The notes under the pieces: generated by a model
Databases searched by the model: none
Told to the model about the DNA's origin: nothing
The model's input: the letters and a program-made list of their open reading frames with translations, nothing else
DNA from: Devosia ginsengisoli
Lineage (GTDB): Bacteria; Pseudomonadota; Alphaproteobacteria; Rhizobiales; Devosiaceae
Direction: 5' to 3'
DNA length: 64,000 bases
NCBI RefSeq assembly: GCF_024707105.1
Contig: NZ_JANQAJ010000005.1
Span: 372,001 to 436,000 of the forward strand
Part shown: positions 43,235 through 50,716 of the stretch, in pieces
Layout of the letters: each line of letters opens with the position of its first letter
How positions within the stretch are numbered: the stretch's first letter is position 1
Position numbers and translations under genes: made by a program

Positions 43235-44166
43235 GGCAGCACCGTCACCGGCTGGCCGGGTTGCAGCGTGCCGCTGGCATCGAGCCTCGCCTTGGCCAGA
43301 TAGACCAGCCGGCTGCGTTCCTCGCGCGAATAGATTACCGGCGGGGTGGTCTGCGGTTCGCTGGCAATGTGGATCACTTCTGCATCCATGCCCACGCAGC
43401 CGTCGCAGGTCACCGTCACCACCCCGCCCACCGTCAGTGCCGCACGCTCGGGTTCGGGCACGAAGAACCACGCCTCCAGCGGTCCTTCGGGTAATAGCGC
43501 CACCACCGGATTGCCCACGCCCGCTACTTCGCCGATGCGGAAGAACACCTTGTCGACCGTCCCGGCCACGGGCGCGGTCACCATACGGTCCGCCAGATCC
43601 TGCCGCGCCCGCGCGGCATCGGCCTGCGCCGCCTGCAGGTTGGCCTCGGCGGCTACCTGCTGGGCATTGCGTGCCGGCAATTCGGCGACGGCCAGTTGCG
43701 CCCGCAACTGGTCGGCTTGCGCCTGCACCGAGGCCAGAGCCGTGCGATCCTGTTCCACGCGCACGCTGGGCACGGTACCGGCCTCCAGCAGCTTCTCGCT
43801 GCGCGCCAGGTTGGATTGCGCCTGCGCCAGGTCAGCCTCGGCCTTGGCCAGCGAGGCGCGGATGACATCGAGTTCCTCGCTGCGGCCGCCGGTTTCGAGG
43901 TTTGCCAAAGTGGCCTGCGCCGCCGAAACCCGCGCCACGGCGGCATCGAGCAGGTTCTGCTGCTGGGTGGTGTCCAGCGTGAACAGCACATCGCCTGCCG
44001 CGACGCTCTGACCCTGCATGGCCGCCATAGTGTCGATCCGGCCGGCGCTGATCGGCGCCACATAGACATAGTCGGCCTCGAGATAGCCGCTATAGCCGGC
44101 CGGCCCGGCCTGCGGCGAGAAGATCGACAGGATCGCGGCCATGACGCCGGCCAGGAACTCGTTCAT
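43231..44166 (-). CDS. HlyD-family periplasmic adaptor protein
   Basis: A 311-residue membrane-fusion protein like YbhG: short N-terminal hydrophobic anchor, biotinyl-lipoyl-like halves (YSGYLEADYVYVAPISAGRIDTM and MVTAPVAGTVDKVFFRIGEV), a long alpha-helical hairpin between them (about 70-190, Ala/Gln-rich coiled coil), and a beta-barrel C-terminus. It would link the ABC pump to an outer-membrane channel, which is not encoded here. Its ATG overlaps the tetR stop (ATGA), so regulator and pump are one transcript. Confidence 0.9.
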   Translation of the reverse strand: MNEFLAGVMAAILSIFSPQAGPAGYSGYLEADYVYVAPISAGRIDTMAAMQGQSVAAGDVLFTLDTTQQQNLLDAAVARVSAAQATLANLETGGRSEELDVIRASLAKAEADLAQAQSNLARSEKLLEAGTVPSVRVEQDRTALASVQAQADQLRAQLAVAELPARNAQQVAAEANLQAAQADAARARQDLADRMVTAPVAGTVDKVFFRIGEVAGVGNPVVALLPEGPLEAWFFVPEPERAALTVGGVVTVTCDGCVGMDAEVIHIASEPQTTPPVIYSREERSRLVYLAKARLDASGTLQPGQPVTVLP

Positions 44167-44804
44167 TGGCCGTTCTCCCGATTATGCGCCGAAATTCCGT
44201 GGAACAGGATGTCGAGGTGGTTGTCGATCAGCCGGTCCAGCGCCAGCCCGTCCTCGGGGCGGATGCCGAATACCTCGCTCAGCGCCACATGGGCGATGAG
44301 CGGCCCGACGATGGAGCGGACCGTCAATTCAGGATCGATCTGGCGCAGATGCCCCGAGGCCACGCCGCGCGCCACAAGCTGCGTCAGCACCGGAATGGCC
44401 AAGTCGAGCACGTCGCGCCGGTAGATGTCGGCAATGGCCGGAATATTCATGCCCTCGCGCAGAAACAGCCGGGGAATGGCCAGCTTGGCCGGATCGCTGA
44501 GCAATCCGGCAATGGCCTTGAGCAGCATGGTGATGGGCAGGCGCGGATCGCCCTCGAAAGCGGCAAGCTGGGGCAGGGCGCCCTTGGCCACCGGTGCGAC
44601 GGCGCGCTGGATGATGCCCTCGATCAGCGCCACCTTGGACGGAAAGTAGAGGTAGACCGTGCCCTTGGACACGCCGGCCCGCCGGGCGATTTCCTCGACC
44701 CTGGCGCCCACAAAGCCCTGCTCGGTGAACACGGCCATCGCCGCATCCAGCACCTCATCCGGCCGCTCTTCGGCCCGTCGGCTGAATTTTTTCTCGCTTT
44801 TCAT
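44163..44804 (-). CDS. TetR/AcrR family repressor of the export operon
   Basis: A 213-residue regulator (from the ATG at 44804, MKSEKK; an ATG three codons upstream is also possible). The DNA-binding domain is ILDAA-type: VLDAAMAVFTEQGFVGARVEEIARRAGVSKGTVYLYFPSKVALIEG. The C-terminal domain is of the TetR_C YbiH/CecR-like kind. As first gene of tetR-hlyD-ABC-ABC it probably represses its own operon through the perfect palindrome at 44819-44838. E. coli cecR (ybiH) heads an equivalent operon, which supports the assignment. Confidence 0.88.
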   Translation of the reverse strand: MKSEKKFSRRAEERPDEVLDAAMAVFTEQGFVGARVEEIARRAGVSKGTVYLYFPSKVALIEGIIQRAVAPVAKGALPQLAAFEGDPRLPITMLLKAIAGLLSDPAKLAIPRLFLREGMNIPAIADIYRRDVLDLAIPVLTQLVARGVASGHLRQIDPELTVRSIVGPLIAHVALSEVFGIRPEDGLALDRLIDNHLDILFHGISAHNRENGQ

Positions 44805-44818
44805 GACGGGCATTATAA

Positions 44819-44838
44819 CTAACTGACTGGTCAGTTAG
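44819..44838. promoter_or_regulatory. TetR operator of the export operon
   Basis: CTAACTGA-CTGG-TCAGTTAG is a perfect palindrome with 8-base arms and a 4-base spacer, starting 15 bases upstream of the tetR start. TGACTGGTCAGT is the kind of site bound by TetR regulators of this group. Its position would block transcription of the whole operon. Confidence 0.75.
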
Positions 44839-45095
44839 CAATAGGTGAGTGCTAACATACTGGTGTTGAGCAAGATTTTGCCGGACGGACGGAATTCCAT
44901 AGGCAAGATATTGCCGTGAGGCGCACCGGGCAGGGCGTCACCAAGCGGCCTTCACTGCGCAAATGAGCCAGCAGCGCTGGGGAGTCGAGGTCACCGCACG
45001 GGCTGATGGCTGGCTTGGCATGACCTTTGCCATGTTCAACCTGCCAGCGCTTCGAGGAGAACGCAGCCTGGCGTTTAATTTTTGGAGGAGAGGAT

Positions 45096-46979
45096 ATGTT
45101 TTTAGCTATTTGTCGCCGCAACACGAAGCGGCTGGCCCGGCATACGGTGAGCGTGCTTGCGCTGGCCGGGGCGTTGCCGATGCTGGCAATGCCGGCTTCG
45201 AGTGCCTTTGCCCAGGACTACGCTGCGGCGCTCAAGACGATCGATGACGGTCTCATGGTTTCCGAGGAGACGGCAACGAACTGGTTTGAACAGAAAGCCA
45301 GTTGGGGGCCTACCTATACGGGTTCGGTCGCATGGACTTCCTTCATGGAGATGATCGAGGATCATCTCCGCGTCTATGGGGCGGTTGATATCGTCAAGAA
45401 CCGCTTTCCGTTCGAGCGCTGGTATACCACCGAATATCCCGACACGTCCGGATGGTCGCTGGTATCGGATGGCCGCGACGTCAATGTCGCCTCCTATGCG
45501 ACGCAATCCGGTTCCACCGGGCCGGATGGCGTCACCGCCGAGATGATCCTCTATGATCTCGGCCTTCCGGAAGATCAGTGGCCGGCCATCGCTGACCTGG
45601 CCGGAAAAATCGTGGTGTTCAAGCAGGCGCCCTATGTCGGCGATGGCGTGACGGGAAGCTATTCGGACTACGAGTATCGGACCAACAACGATACCTTTCT
45701 TGAGGCCTATGTTCCGGTCGACCCGACCTACGAGGGCGGCTACCGCAATCGCGACCAGTTCGGCGCGATGGGCAGGGTGATCACCGATGTTCTGGTGCCT
45801 TCGGAGGCACTCGCTCACGTCGTCGTTCTGGATGTGCCTCCAGGCGCGGCAGTGGCCGGCCGCCAGCATGGTACGCCTGATCGCTATGAGGTGCCCGGTC
45901 TGCTGCTCGATGCCAAGGCCGGAGCGGCAGTTGTCGAAGATGCCCGCGCCGGCAAAACGGCAACCCTCGTGCTTGACGGCTATGTCGAGGAAGATGCCAC
46001 CGCCTATCAACTTGCGGCCGTTTTGCCCGGCCGCGACTATGGCACCTCCGACGACAAGGCGGTCTTCATGGGCACCCACACCGATGGCCCCGGTCTTATC
46101 CAGGATTCCGGAGCCCTGGGGATACTGGGCGTGCTCGAATATTATTCGAAGATACCGCAGGACGACCGTCCGATGAGCATCTTCTTCTATTTCGACACCC
46201 GCCATTTCACGCCGGGTGCGGAAGACAGCGCGCCCTATGATTATGTCGAAGATCACCTCGAAGAACTCGCCGAAACCATGGTCGGCGGGGTCCTGATGGA
46301 GCATATCGGCGGCACCCAGATGCGTGATGAGGGCGACGACTACGTGCCGACCGGCCAGGCCATGACCACCTACATCAACACCTTCGGCAACGACCTGCTG
46401 GTCGACGAGGCCATATCGGCCGTGGATGCCAGCGGTTTGGAGCGAGCCCAGGTGACCGTTGGCGAGCGCAACGGCGTCCTGGGGCGGCCGGGCGTCAATG
46501 GTGGCGTCCAGAACGACTGGAAGGGTAGCCACTTCGCCGTTTATCTGGACAAGATGGGTGGGCTTCCCTCCTGGCACATAACCGGCGATTGGCCGACCTC
46601 GGGCTATCAGGCATTGATGGACCTCGATCGCTTCAGCGAACCGGTTTTCCGCGACCAGGTCGAAACCGGCATTCTGCTGGTCGGCGAGCTGATGACCGGC
46701 GACGTTCTGGCCATGAACCCGGATTGGGGCGCCCTGCAGATACACGTGACGACCGGTGCCGAAGACAGCGACTTTGTCTCTGCTGACGCGGCCGAGGCAG
46801 GGCGTGCGGAACTGGGTGATCTGGCGACCGCCATTTTCGAGGCGGTGAAAGGCCGGGACTATGACGCTGCACGGGACGGACTGGCGCAACTCGCCACTCT
46901 CGCGAACGAGAAGCTGATGCCGGAAAAGGCCGGCACGGTCGCCGGGCTGATCGAGCAGGCAACGGCCCGGTTGCCATAA
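45096..46979 (+). CDS. exported M28-like metallopeptidase-fold protein with PA-type insertion
   Basis: A 627-residue protein preceded by GGAGGAGAGGAT. A long signal peptide (LARHTVSVLALAGALPMLAMPASSAFAQ) leads to a PA-domain-like section with IADLAGKIVVFKQAPYVGDG, then an M28-like core: VFMGTHTDGPGLIQDSGALGILGVLEYYSK. This resembles the His-x-Asp and Asp metal ligands of aminopeptidases. A later FDTRHFTPGAED and HIGGTQMRD follow. The spacing is unlike classical M28, so activity is uncertain. It stands alone, ending with a hairpin at 46996. The 291 bases upstream (44805-45095) hold the TetR operator and otherwise nothing I can support. Confidence 0.62.
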   Translation: MFLAICRRNTKRLARHTVSVLALAGALPMLAMPASSAFAQDYAAALKTIDDGLMVSEETATNWFEQKASWGPTYTGSVAWTSFMEMIEDHLRVYGAVDIVKNRFPFERWYTTEYPDTSGWSLVSDGRDVNVASYATQSGSTGPDGVTAEMILYDLGLPEDQWPAIADLAGKIVVFKQAPYVGDGVTGSYSDYEYRTNNDTFLEAYVPVDPTYEGGYRNRDQFGAMGRVITDVLVPSEALAHVVVLDVPPGAAVAGRQHGTPDRYEVPGLLLDAKAGAAVVEDARAGKTATLVLDGYVEEDATAYQLAAVLPGRDYGTSDDKAVFMGTHTDGPGLIQDSGALGILGVLEYYSKIPQDDRPMSIFFYFDTRHFTPGAEDSAPYDYVEDHLEELAETMVGGVLMEHIGGTQMRDEGDDYVPTGQAMTTYINTFGNDLLVDEAISAVDASGLERAQVTVGERNGVLGRPGVNGGVQNDWKGSHFAVYLDKMGGLPSWHITGDWPTSGYQALMDLDRFSEPVFRDQVETGILLVGELMTGDVLAMNPDWGALQIHVTTGAEDSDFVSADAAEAGRAELGDLATAIFEAVKGRDYDAARDGLAQLATLANEKLMPEKAGTVAGLIEQATARLP

Positions 46980-46995
46980 GCCTTACTGCAAATGG

Positions 46996-47020
46996 TGGCG
47001 GTACGATTTTCGTGCCGCCA
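46996..47020. terminator. hairpin after the M28-like gene
   Basis: TGGCGGTACG-ATTTT-CGTGCCGCCA forms a 10-base-pair stem with one G-T pair, 16 bases after the stop. No T tract follows, so termination would need Rho or the stem protects the 3' end. Confidence 0.45.
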
Positions 47021-47147
47021 CAGCCCGATCCTGCGACGTGCCACGTCTTTTCTGGCCTATCCGCATTGCCCCCATGCCGCCAAACTTGTAGATCGGTCTT
47101 GGCGTGACCAGATAGCGTTTCTGTCACGTAAAGGGGGCCGACCAGCC

Positions 47148-47582
47148 ATGACCGACCTCAAGCTCCTCGCGCTTGATACCGAAGACCTCGAAGTCATTTC
47201 CACCCATGTGCAGGATGCCGTGGTGCGCGTCGCCGACATGGGCTATGCGCGCGGCGACCGCCGCTTTGCCTTGCTGATGAACCGCTTCGATTGGGAATCG
47301 GGCAAGGGACGCCGCGACAAGGGTTTGCGCAAGCGCGCGGCCCTGCATTTCGATGCCGTGCAATCCGTCGTCACCAATGGCTTCGATCCTGCTGCGCCCG
47401 AAGGCGTGCTGGAATTGCTGGCCATCACCTTCAAGCCCATTGACGGCCCGGCCGGCATTATCGAGCTCAGCTTTGCCGGCGGTGGCACGGTGCGCCTGGG
47501 TGTCGAATGCCTCGAAGCCCGCCTCTCCGATCTCGGCGCTGCCTGGGCCGCCTCGGCCAAACCCGCCCATGCCCTCGACTAA
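47148..47582 (+). CDS. DUF2948 family protein
   Basis: A 144-residue cytosolic protein of DUF2948: MTDLKLLALDTEDLEVISTH, AVVRVADMGYARGDRRFALLMNRFDWE, ALHFDAVQSVVTNGF, and LELLAITFKP. It is found directly before hisD across Rhizobiales, as here (nine bases between stop and start). Function unknown; conservation of the pair suggests cotranscription rather than a histidine-pathway role. The ATG at 47148 begins the family's usual sequence. Confidence 0.87.
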   Translation: MTDLKLLALDTEDLEVISTHVQDAVVRVADMGYARGDRRFALLMNRFDWESGKGRRDKGLRKRAALHFDAVQSVVTNGFDPAAPEGVLELLAITFKPIDGPAGIIELSFAGGGTVRLGVECLEARLSDLGAAWAASAKPAHALD

Positions 47583-47591
47583 GGATTATTG

Positions 47592-48884
47592 ATGCCCATT
47601 CGCCTCGACAGCGCCGACGCCGATTTCGAGCGGCTTTTCCAGGACCTGCTGGACGGCAAGCGCGAGTCCAGCCAGGACGTGAACGACATCGTCGCCGGCA
47701 TCATCGCCGACGTGCGGGCGCGGGGCGACGACGCCGTGGTGGAACTGACCAACAAGTTCGACCGCAACCATTTCACGGCGGCCGACCTGCGCATCAGCGA
47801 AGCCGAGATCGACAAGGCCGCCGCCCGCGTCACGTCGGAAGTGCGGGCCGCGCTGCAGACGGCGCATGACCGCATCAAGGCGCATCACGAAAAGCAGAAG
47901 CCGGAAGACCACATCTATACCGATCCGCTGGGGGTCACCCTGGGCACGCGCTGGACGCCGGTCGATGCCGTGGGCATCTACGTGCCCGGCGGTCTCGCCA
48001 CCTATCCCTCCTCGGTGCTGATGAATGCCGTGCCGGCCCGCGTGGCCGGGGTCGAGCGCATCGCCATGGTGGTGCCGACGCCCGATGGGCAGATCGCTGC
48101 GCCGCTGCTGCTGGCCGCAAAGATATCAGGCGTCACCGAAATCTATCGCGTCGGCGGCGCGCAGGCCGTCGCGGCCCTGGCCTATGGCACTGCCACCATT
48201 GCGCCGGTCGACAAGGTGGTTGGCCCGGGCAATGCCTTCGTGGCATCAGCCAAGCGCCAGGTCTTCGGCAAGGTCGGTATCGACATGATCGCCGGCCCCT
48301 CCGAAGTGCTTGTTATCGCCGATGGCTCGGCCAATCCCGCCTGGGTTGCCGCCGACCTGATCGCCCAGGCCGAGCATGGGGCAGGCGCCCGCTCCATTCT
48401 GGTCACCACCGAAAAGGGGCTGGCCGACGCCGTCGCCGCCGAAGTCGAGCGCCAGATCAATGTGCTGCCCAATCCGGCCAATGCGCGCGAAGGCTGGGAT
48501 GATTGCAGCGCCATCATCACCGTAAACTCGCTCAACGAAGCGGCCTTGCTGGCCAATCGCATCGCCTCCGAACATGTGGAACTGGCGCTCAACGACCCGC
48601 AGGCGCTGCTGCCGGCCATCCGCCATGCCGGCGCGATCTTCCTCGGCCACCATACGCCCGAGGCCATTGGCGACTATGTCGGCGGCTCCAACCACGTCCT
48701 GCCTACCGCCGGCACGGCGCGCTTTGCCTCTGGCCTCGGCGTGCTCGATTTCATGAAGCGCACCTCCATCCTGGGCTGCGATCCGACGACGCTGGCCGCG
48801 CTGAGCGAGGCGGCGGTCACCCTGGCCGAAGTCGAAGGCCTCGATGGCCATGGGCGGTCGGTATCGATAAGGCTCAACCATTGA
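47592..48884 (+). CDS. hisD: histidinol dehydrogenase
   Basis: HisD oxidises L-histidinol to histidine in two NAD-dependent steps, with zinc at the active site. The 430-residue protein has PVDAVGIYVPGGLATYPSSVLMNAVPA, the signature GPGNAFVASAKRQVFGKVGIDMIAGPSEVLVIAD, AQAEHGAGA with Gln/His zinc ligands, and a normal C-terminus (VEGLDGHGRSVSIRL). AAGGATTATT precedes the ATG. It is the second gene of the DUF2948-hisD-UPF0262/phosphatase-infA-maf cluster. Confidence 0.96.
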   Translation: MPIRLDSADADFERLFQDLLDGKRESSQDVNDIVAGIIADVRARGDDAVVELTNKFDRNHFTAADLRISEAEIDKAAARVTSEVRAALQTAHDRIKAHHEKQKPEDHIYTDPLGVTLGTRWTPVDAVGIYVPGGLATYPSSVLMNAVPARVAGVERIAMVVPTPDGQIAAPLLLAAKISGVTEIYRVGGAQAVAALAYGTATIAPVDKVVGPGNAFVASAKRQVFGKVGIDMIAGPSEVLVIADGSANPAWVAADLIAQAEHGAGARSILVTTEKGLADAVAAEVERQINVLPNPANAREGWDDCSAIITVNSLNEAALLANRIASEHVELALNDPQALLPAIRHAGAIFLGHHTPEAIGDYVGGSNHVLPTAGTARFASGLGVLDFMKRTSILGCDPTTLAALSEAAVTLAEVEGLDGHGRSVSIRLNH

Positions 48885-48892
48885 GCATTTCG

Positions 48893-49852
48893 ATGGAAAG
48901 CCAGGCGAAACCGTCCAATACCGATCGCCTGGTCACTGTCACGCTGGACCCCAATACCATCACCTCGATCAATCCCGACGAGGTGCATGAATGGCGCATT
49001 GCCATCTATGACCTGCTGGAGGACAATTCCTTCCGCCCGGCGCGCGTCACCGCCACCGGCCCCTTCGCGCTGCATATGTCGATCATCGGCAATTCCATCG
49101 TGCTCGATGTGCGCCATCCCGAGACCTTCCAGCCCATCGCCGCGCATTACCTGTCGCTGACCCCGTTCCGCCGGCTGATCCGCGACTATTTCCGCATCCG
49201 CGACGCCTATTACGAGGCCATCCGCTCGGCCCAGCCCTTCCAGATCGAAACCGTCGACATGGCCCGCCGCGGCATGCATAACGAGGCGGCCGAACTGCTG
49301 CGCACGCGGCTGACCAACAAGCTCATCATCGATCTCAATACGGCAAGGCGGCTGTTCACCCTCATCTGCGCGGTGCAGCCCTATGCCTCCAGAATCGACG
49401 AGGCGACGAGCGAATTGCCGTCTGTGCTTTTCGTCTGCTCGATGAATTCGGTGCGTTCGCCCATGGCTGCCGCCCTGGCGCGCCAGGCCTTTCCCGGCCG
49501 CATCATCGCCCGCTCGGTGGGCGTCAATGGCGGCAAGGCCGACCAGTTCGTGCATGAGGTGATGGAAGAGATCGGCATTGATATGAGCGTGCACACGCCC
49601 CATATCCTCGATGAACTCGTTGCCAACCACTTCGATCTGGTCATCACCCTGTCAGAGGATGCGCCCGATGCCGTGAGCCGCAAGGGCCTCGAGGCCGGCG
49701 CGGTCGAGCATTGGAAGACGGCCGATCCATCCCTGGTGGAGGGCAGTCGCGAGCTGGTGCTGTCAGCCTATCGTGAACTACGCGACAGCCTCAGCAAGCG
49801 CGTTCGCAGCCGTCTGGAGCCGCTCGTTTCCAGTGGTTCACAAATCCGTTGA
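48893..49852 (+). CDS. fusion of UPF0262 and low-molecular-weight protein tyrosine phosphatase
   Basis: A 319-residue two-part protein. Residues 1 to about 165 are UPF0262: INPDEVHEWRIAIYDLLEDNSF, ALHMSIIGNSIVLDVRHPETF, LSLTPFRRLIRDYFRI, DMARRGMHNEAAELL, TARRLFTLICAVQ. After a short linker (YASRIDEATSELP) follows an LMW-PTP/arsenate-reductase domain: catalytic loop CSMNSVRS, EEIGIDMSVHTP, and the acid loop TADPSLVEG. In relatives these are neighbouring separate genes. The start is the ATG at 48893; a TTG at 48881 overlapping the hisD stop is possible. The target of the phosphatase is unknown. Confidence 0.85.
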   Translation: MESQAKPSNTDRLVTVTLDPNTITSINPDEVHEWRIAIYDLLEDNSFRPARVTATGPFALHMSIIGNSIVLDVRHPETFQPIAAHYLSLTPFRRLIRDYFRIRDAYYEAIRSAQPFQIETVDMARRGMHNEAAELLRTRLTNKLIIDLNTARRLFTLICAVQPYASRIDEATSELPSVLFVCSMNSVRSPMAAALARQAFPGRIIARSVGVNGGKADQFVHEVMEEIGIDMSVHTPHILDELVANHFDLVITLSEDAPDAVSRKGLEAGAVEHWKTADPSLVEGSRELVLSAYRELRDSLSKRVRSRLEPLVSSGSQIR

Positions 49853-49927
49853 ATTGAAGTAGGTAAAGGCCACTTTCCGACCCGTGGCCGGCGAGCGATG
49901 CCCCTATGGGTCTTATCAGGAGATAGT

Positions 49928-50146
49928 ATGGCGAAGGAAGAAGTGCTCGAATTTCCGGGCGTGGTGACTGAATTGCTTCCCAATGCGACGTTCCGCGTCA
50001 AATTGGAAAACGAACACGAAATCATTGCCCACACCGCTGGCCGCATGCGCAAGAACCGCATTCGCGTCCTGGCCGGCGACAAGGTCCTGTGCGAAATGAC
50101 GCCCTACGACCTCACCAAGGGCCGTATCACCTATCGTTTCAAGTAA
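49928..50146 (+). CDS. infA: translation initiation factor IF-1
   Basis: A 72-residue OB-fold protein identical in pattern to alphaproteobacterial IF-1: [71 protein letters not shown]-1 binds the ribosomal A site during initiation. AGGAGAT lies four to ten bases before the ATG. The maf gene starts 10 bases after its stop. Confidence 0.97.
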   Translation: MAKEEVLEFPGVVTELLPNATFRVKLENEHEIIAHTAGRMRKNRIRVLAGDKVLCEMTPYDLTKGRITYRFK

Positions 50147-50156
50147 AGGCTGAGAG

Positions 50157-50678
50157 ATGGCCAGTCGTCCGGACCTGATCCTGGCCTCCGCCTCGCCGCG
50201 CCGGCTGGCTCTGCTCAACCAGATCGGCATCGAGCCCGAGCACCTGGTGCCGGCCCATGTCGACGAAACGCCCGAAAAGGGCGAATTGCCGCGCAAGCTT
50301 GCCATCCGCCTCGCCGACCTCAAGGCATTGACCGCCCAGCACAAGGCCCGTTCCGCCGGCTTCGGCCAGGGCGCGCTGGTGCTTGCCGCCGATACGGTGG
50401 TTGCCGTCGGCCGCCGCATCCTGCCCAAGGCCGAGACCATGGAAGAGGCCACCGAGTGCCTCCGCCTGCTCTCGGGCCGCGCCCACCGCGTCTATACCGC
50501 ACTGACAGTGCTGACCCCCTCGGGCAGCAAGCGCCAGCGCCTGGTCGAAACCCGCCTGCGCTTCAAGCGCCTCTCCACCCGCGAGATGGAAGCCTATCTG
50601 GCCAGCGCCGAATGGCGCAACGCCGTCTTTCCTCGCCCCCCACAATCCAATCCATCTTCAAAACGCCGCTTTCATTAA
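50157..50678 (+). CDS. maf: Maf/YceF-type nucleotide pyrophosphatase, C-terminally truncated
   Basis: Maf proteins hydrolyse non-canonical nucleoside triphosphates. The N-terminal motif [12 protein letters not shown] and the central [17 protein letters not shown] are intact. The family's C-terminal third, which normally continues EWRGKAGGYAIQG and holds a catalytic Gln, is missing. After AYLASAEWR the sequence becomes [19 protein letters not shown] and stops at 173 residues instead of about 200. None of the other frames carries the missing part, so this is a deletion or rearrangement, not an indel. The enzyme is probably impaired. It directly follows infA, and the GGDEF-EAL gene begins 38 bases later. 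Confidence 0.82.
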   Translation: MASRPDLILASASPRRLALLNQIGIEPEHLVPAHVDETPEKGELPRKLAIRLADLKALTAQHKARSAGFGQGALVLAADTVVAVGRRILPKAETMEEATECLRLLSGRAHRVYTALTVLTPSGSKRQRLVETRLRFKRLSTREMEAYLASAEWRNAVFPRPPQSNPSSKRRFH

Positions 50679-50716
50679 CCCGCGATAGGCTCCGCTTCTG
50701 GGTTTGAGGCTTCGCG

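Noticed and set aside
44963..45247. A 94-codon plus-strand frame before the M28-like gene
   Set aside because: It overlaps the well-supported start and signal peptide of that gene in another frame, and shows no motif or ribosome site.
45102..46889. Minus-strand open frame of 595 codons across the M28-like gene
   Set aside because: The plus strand has a ribosome site, signal peptide and domain motifs; the minus reading has none.
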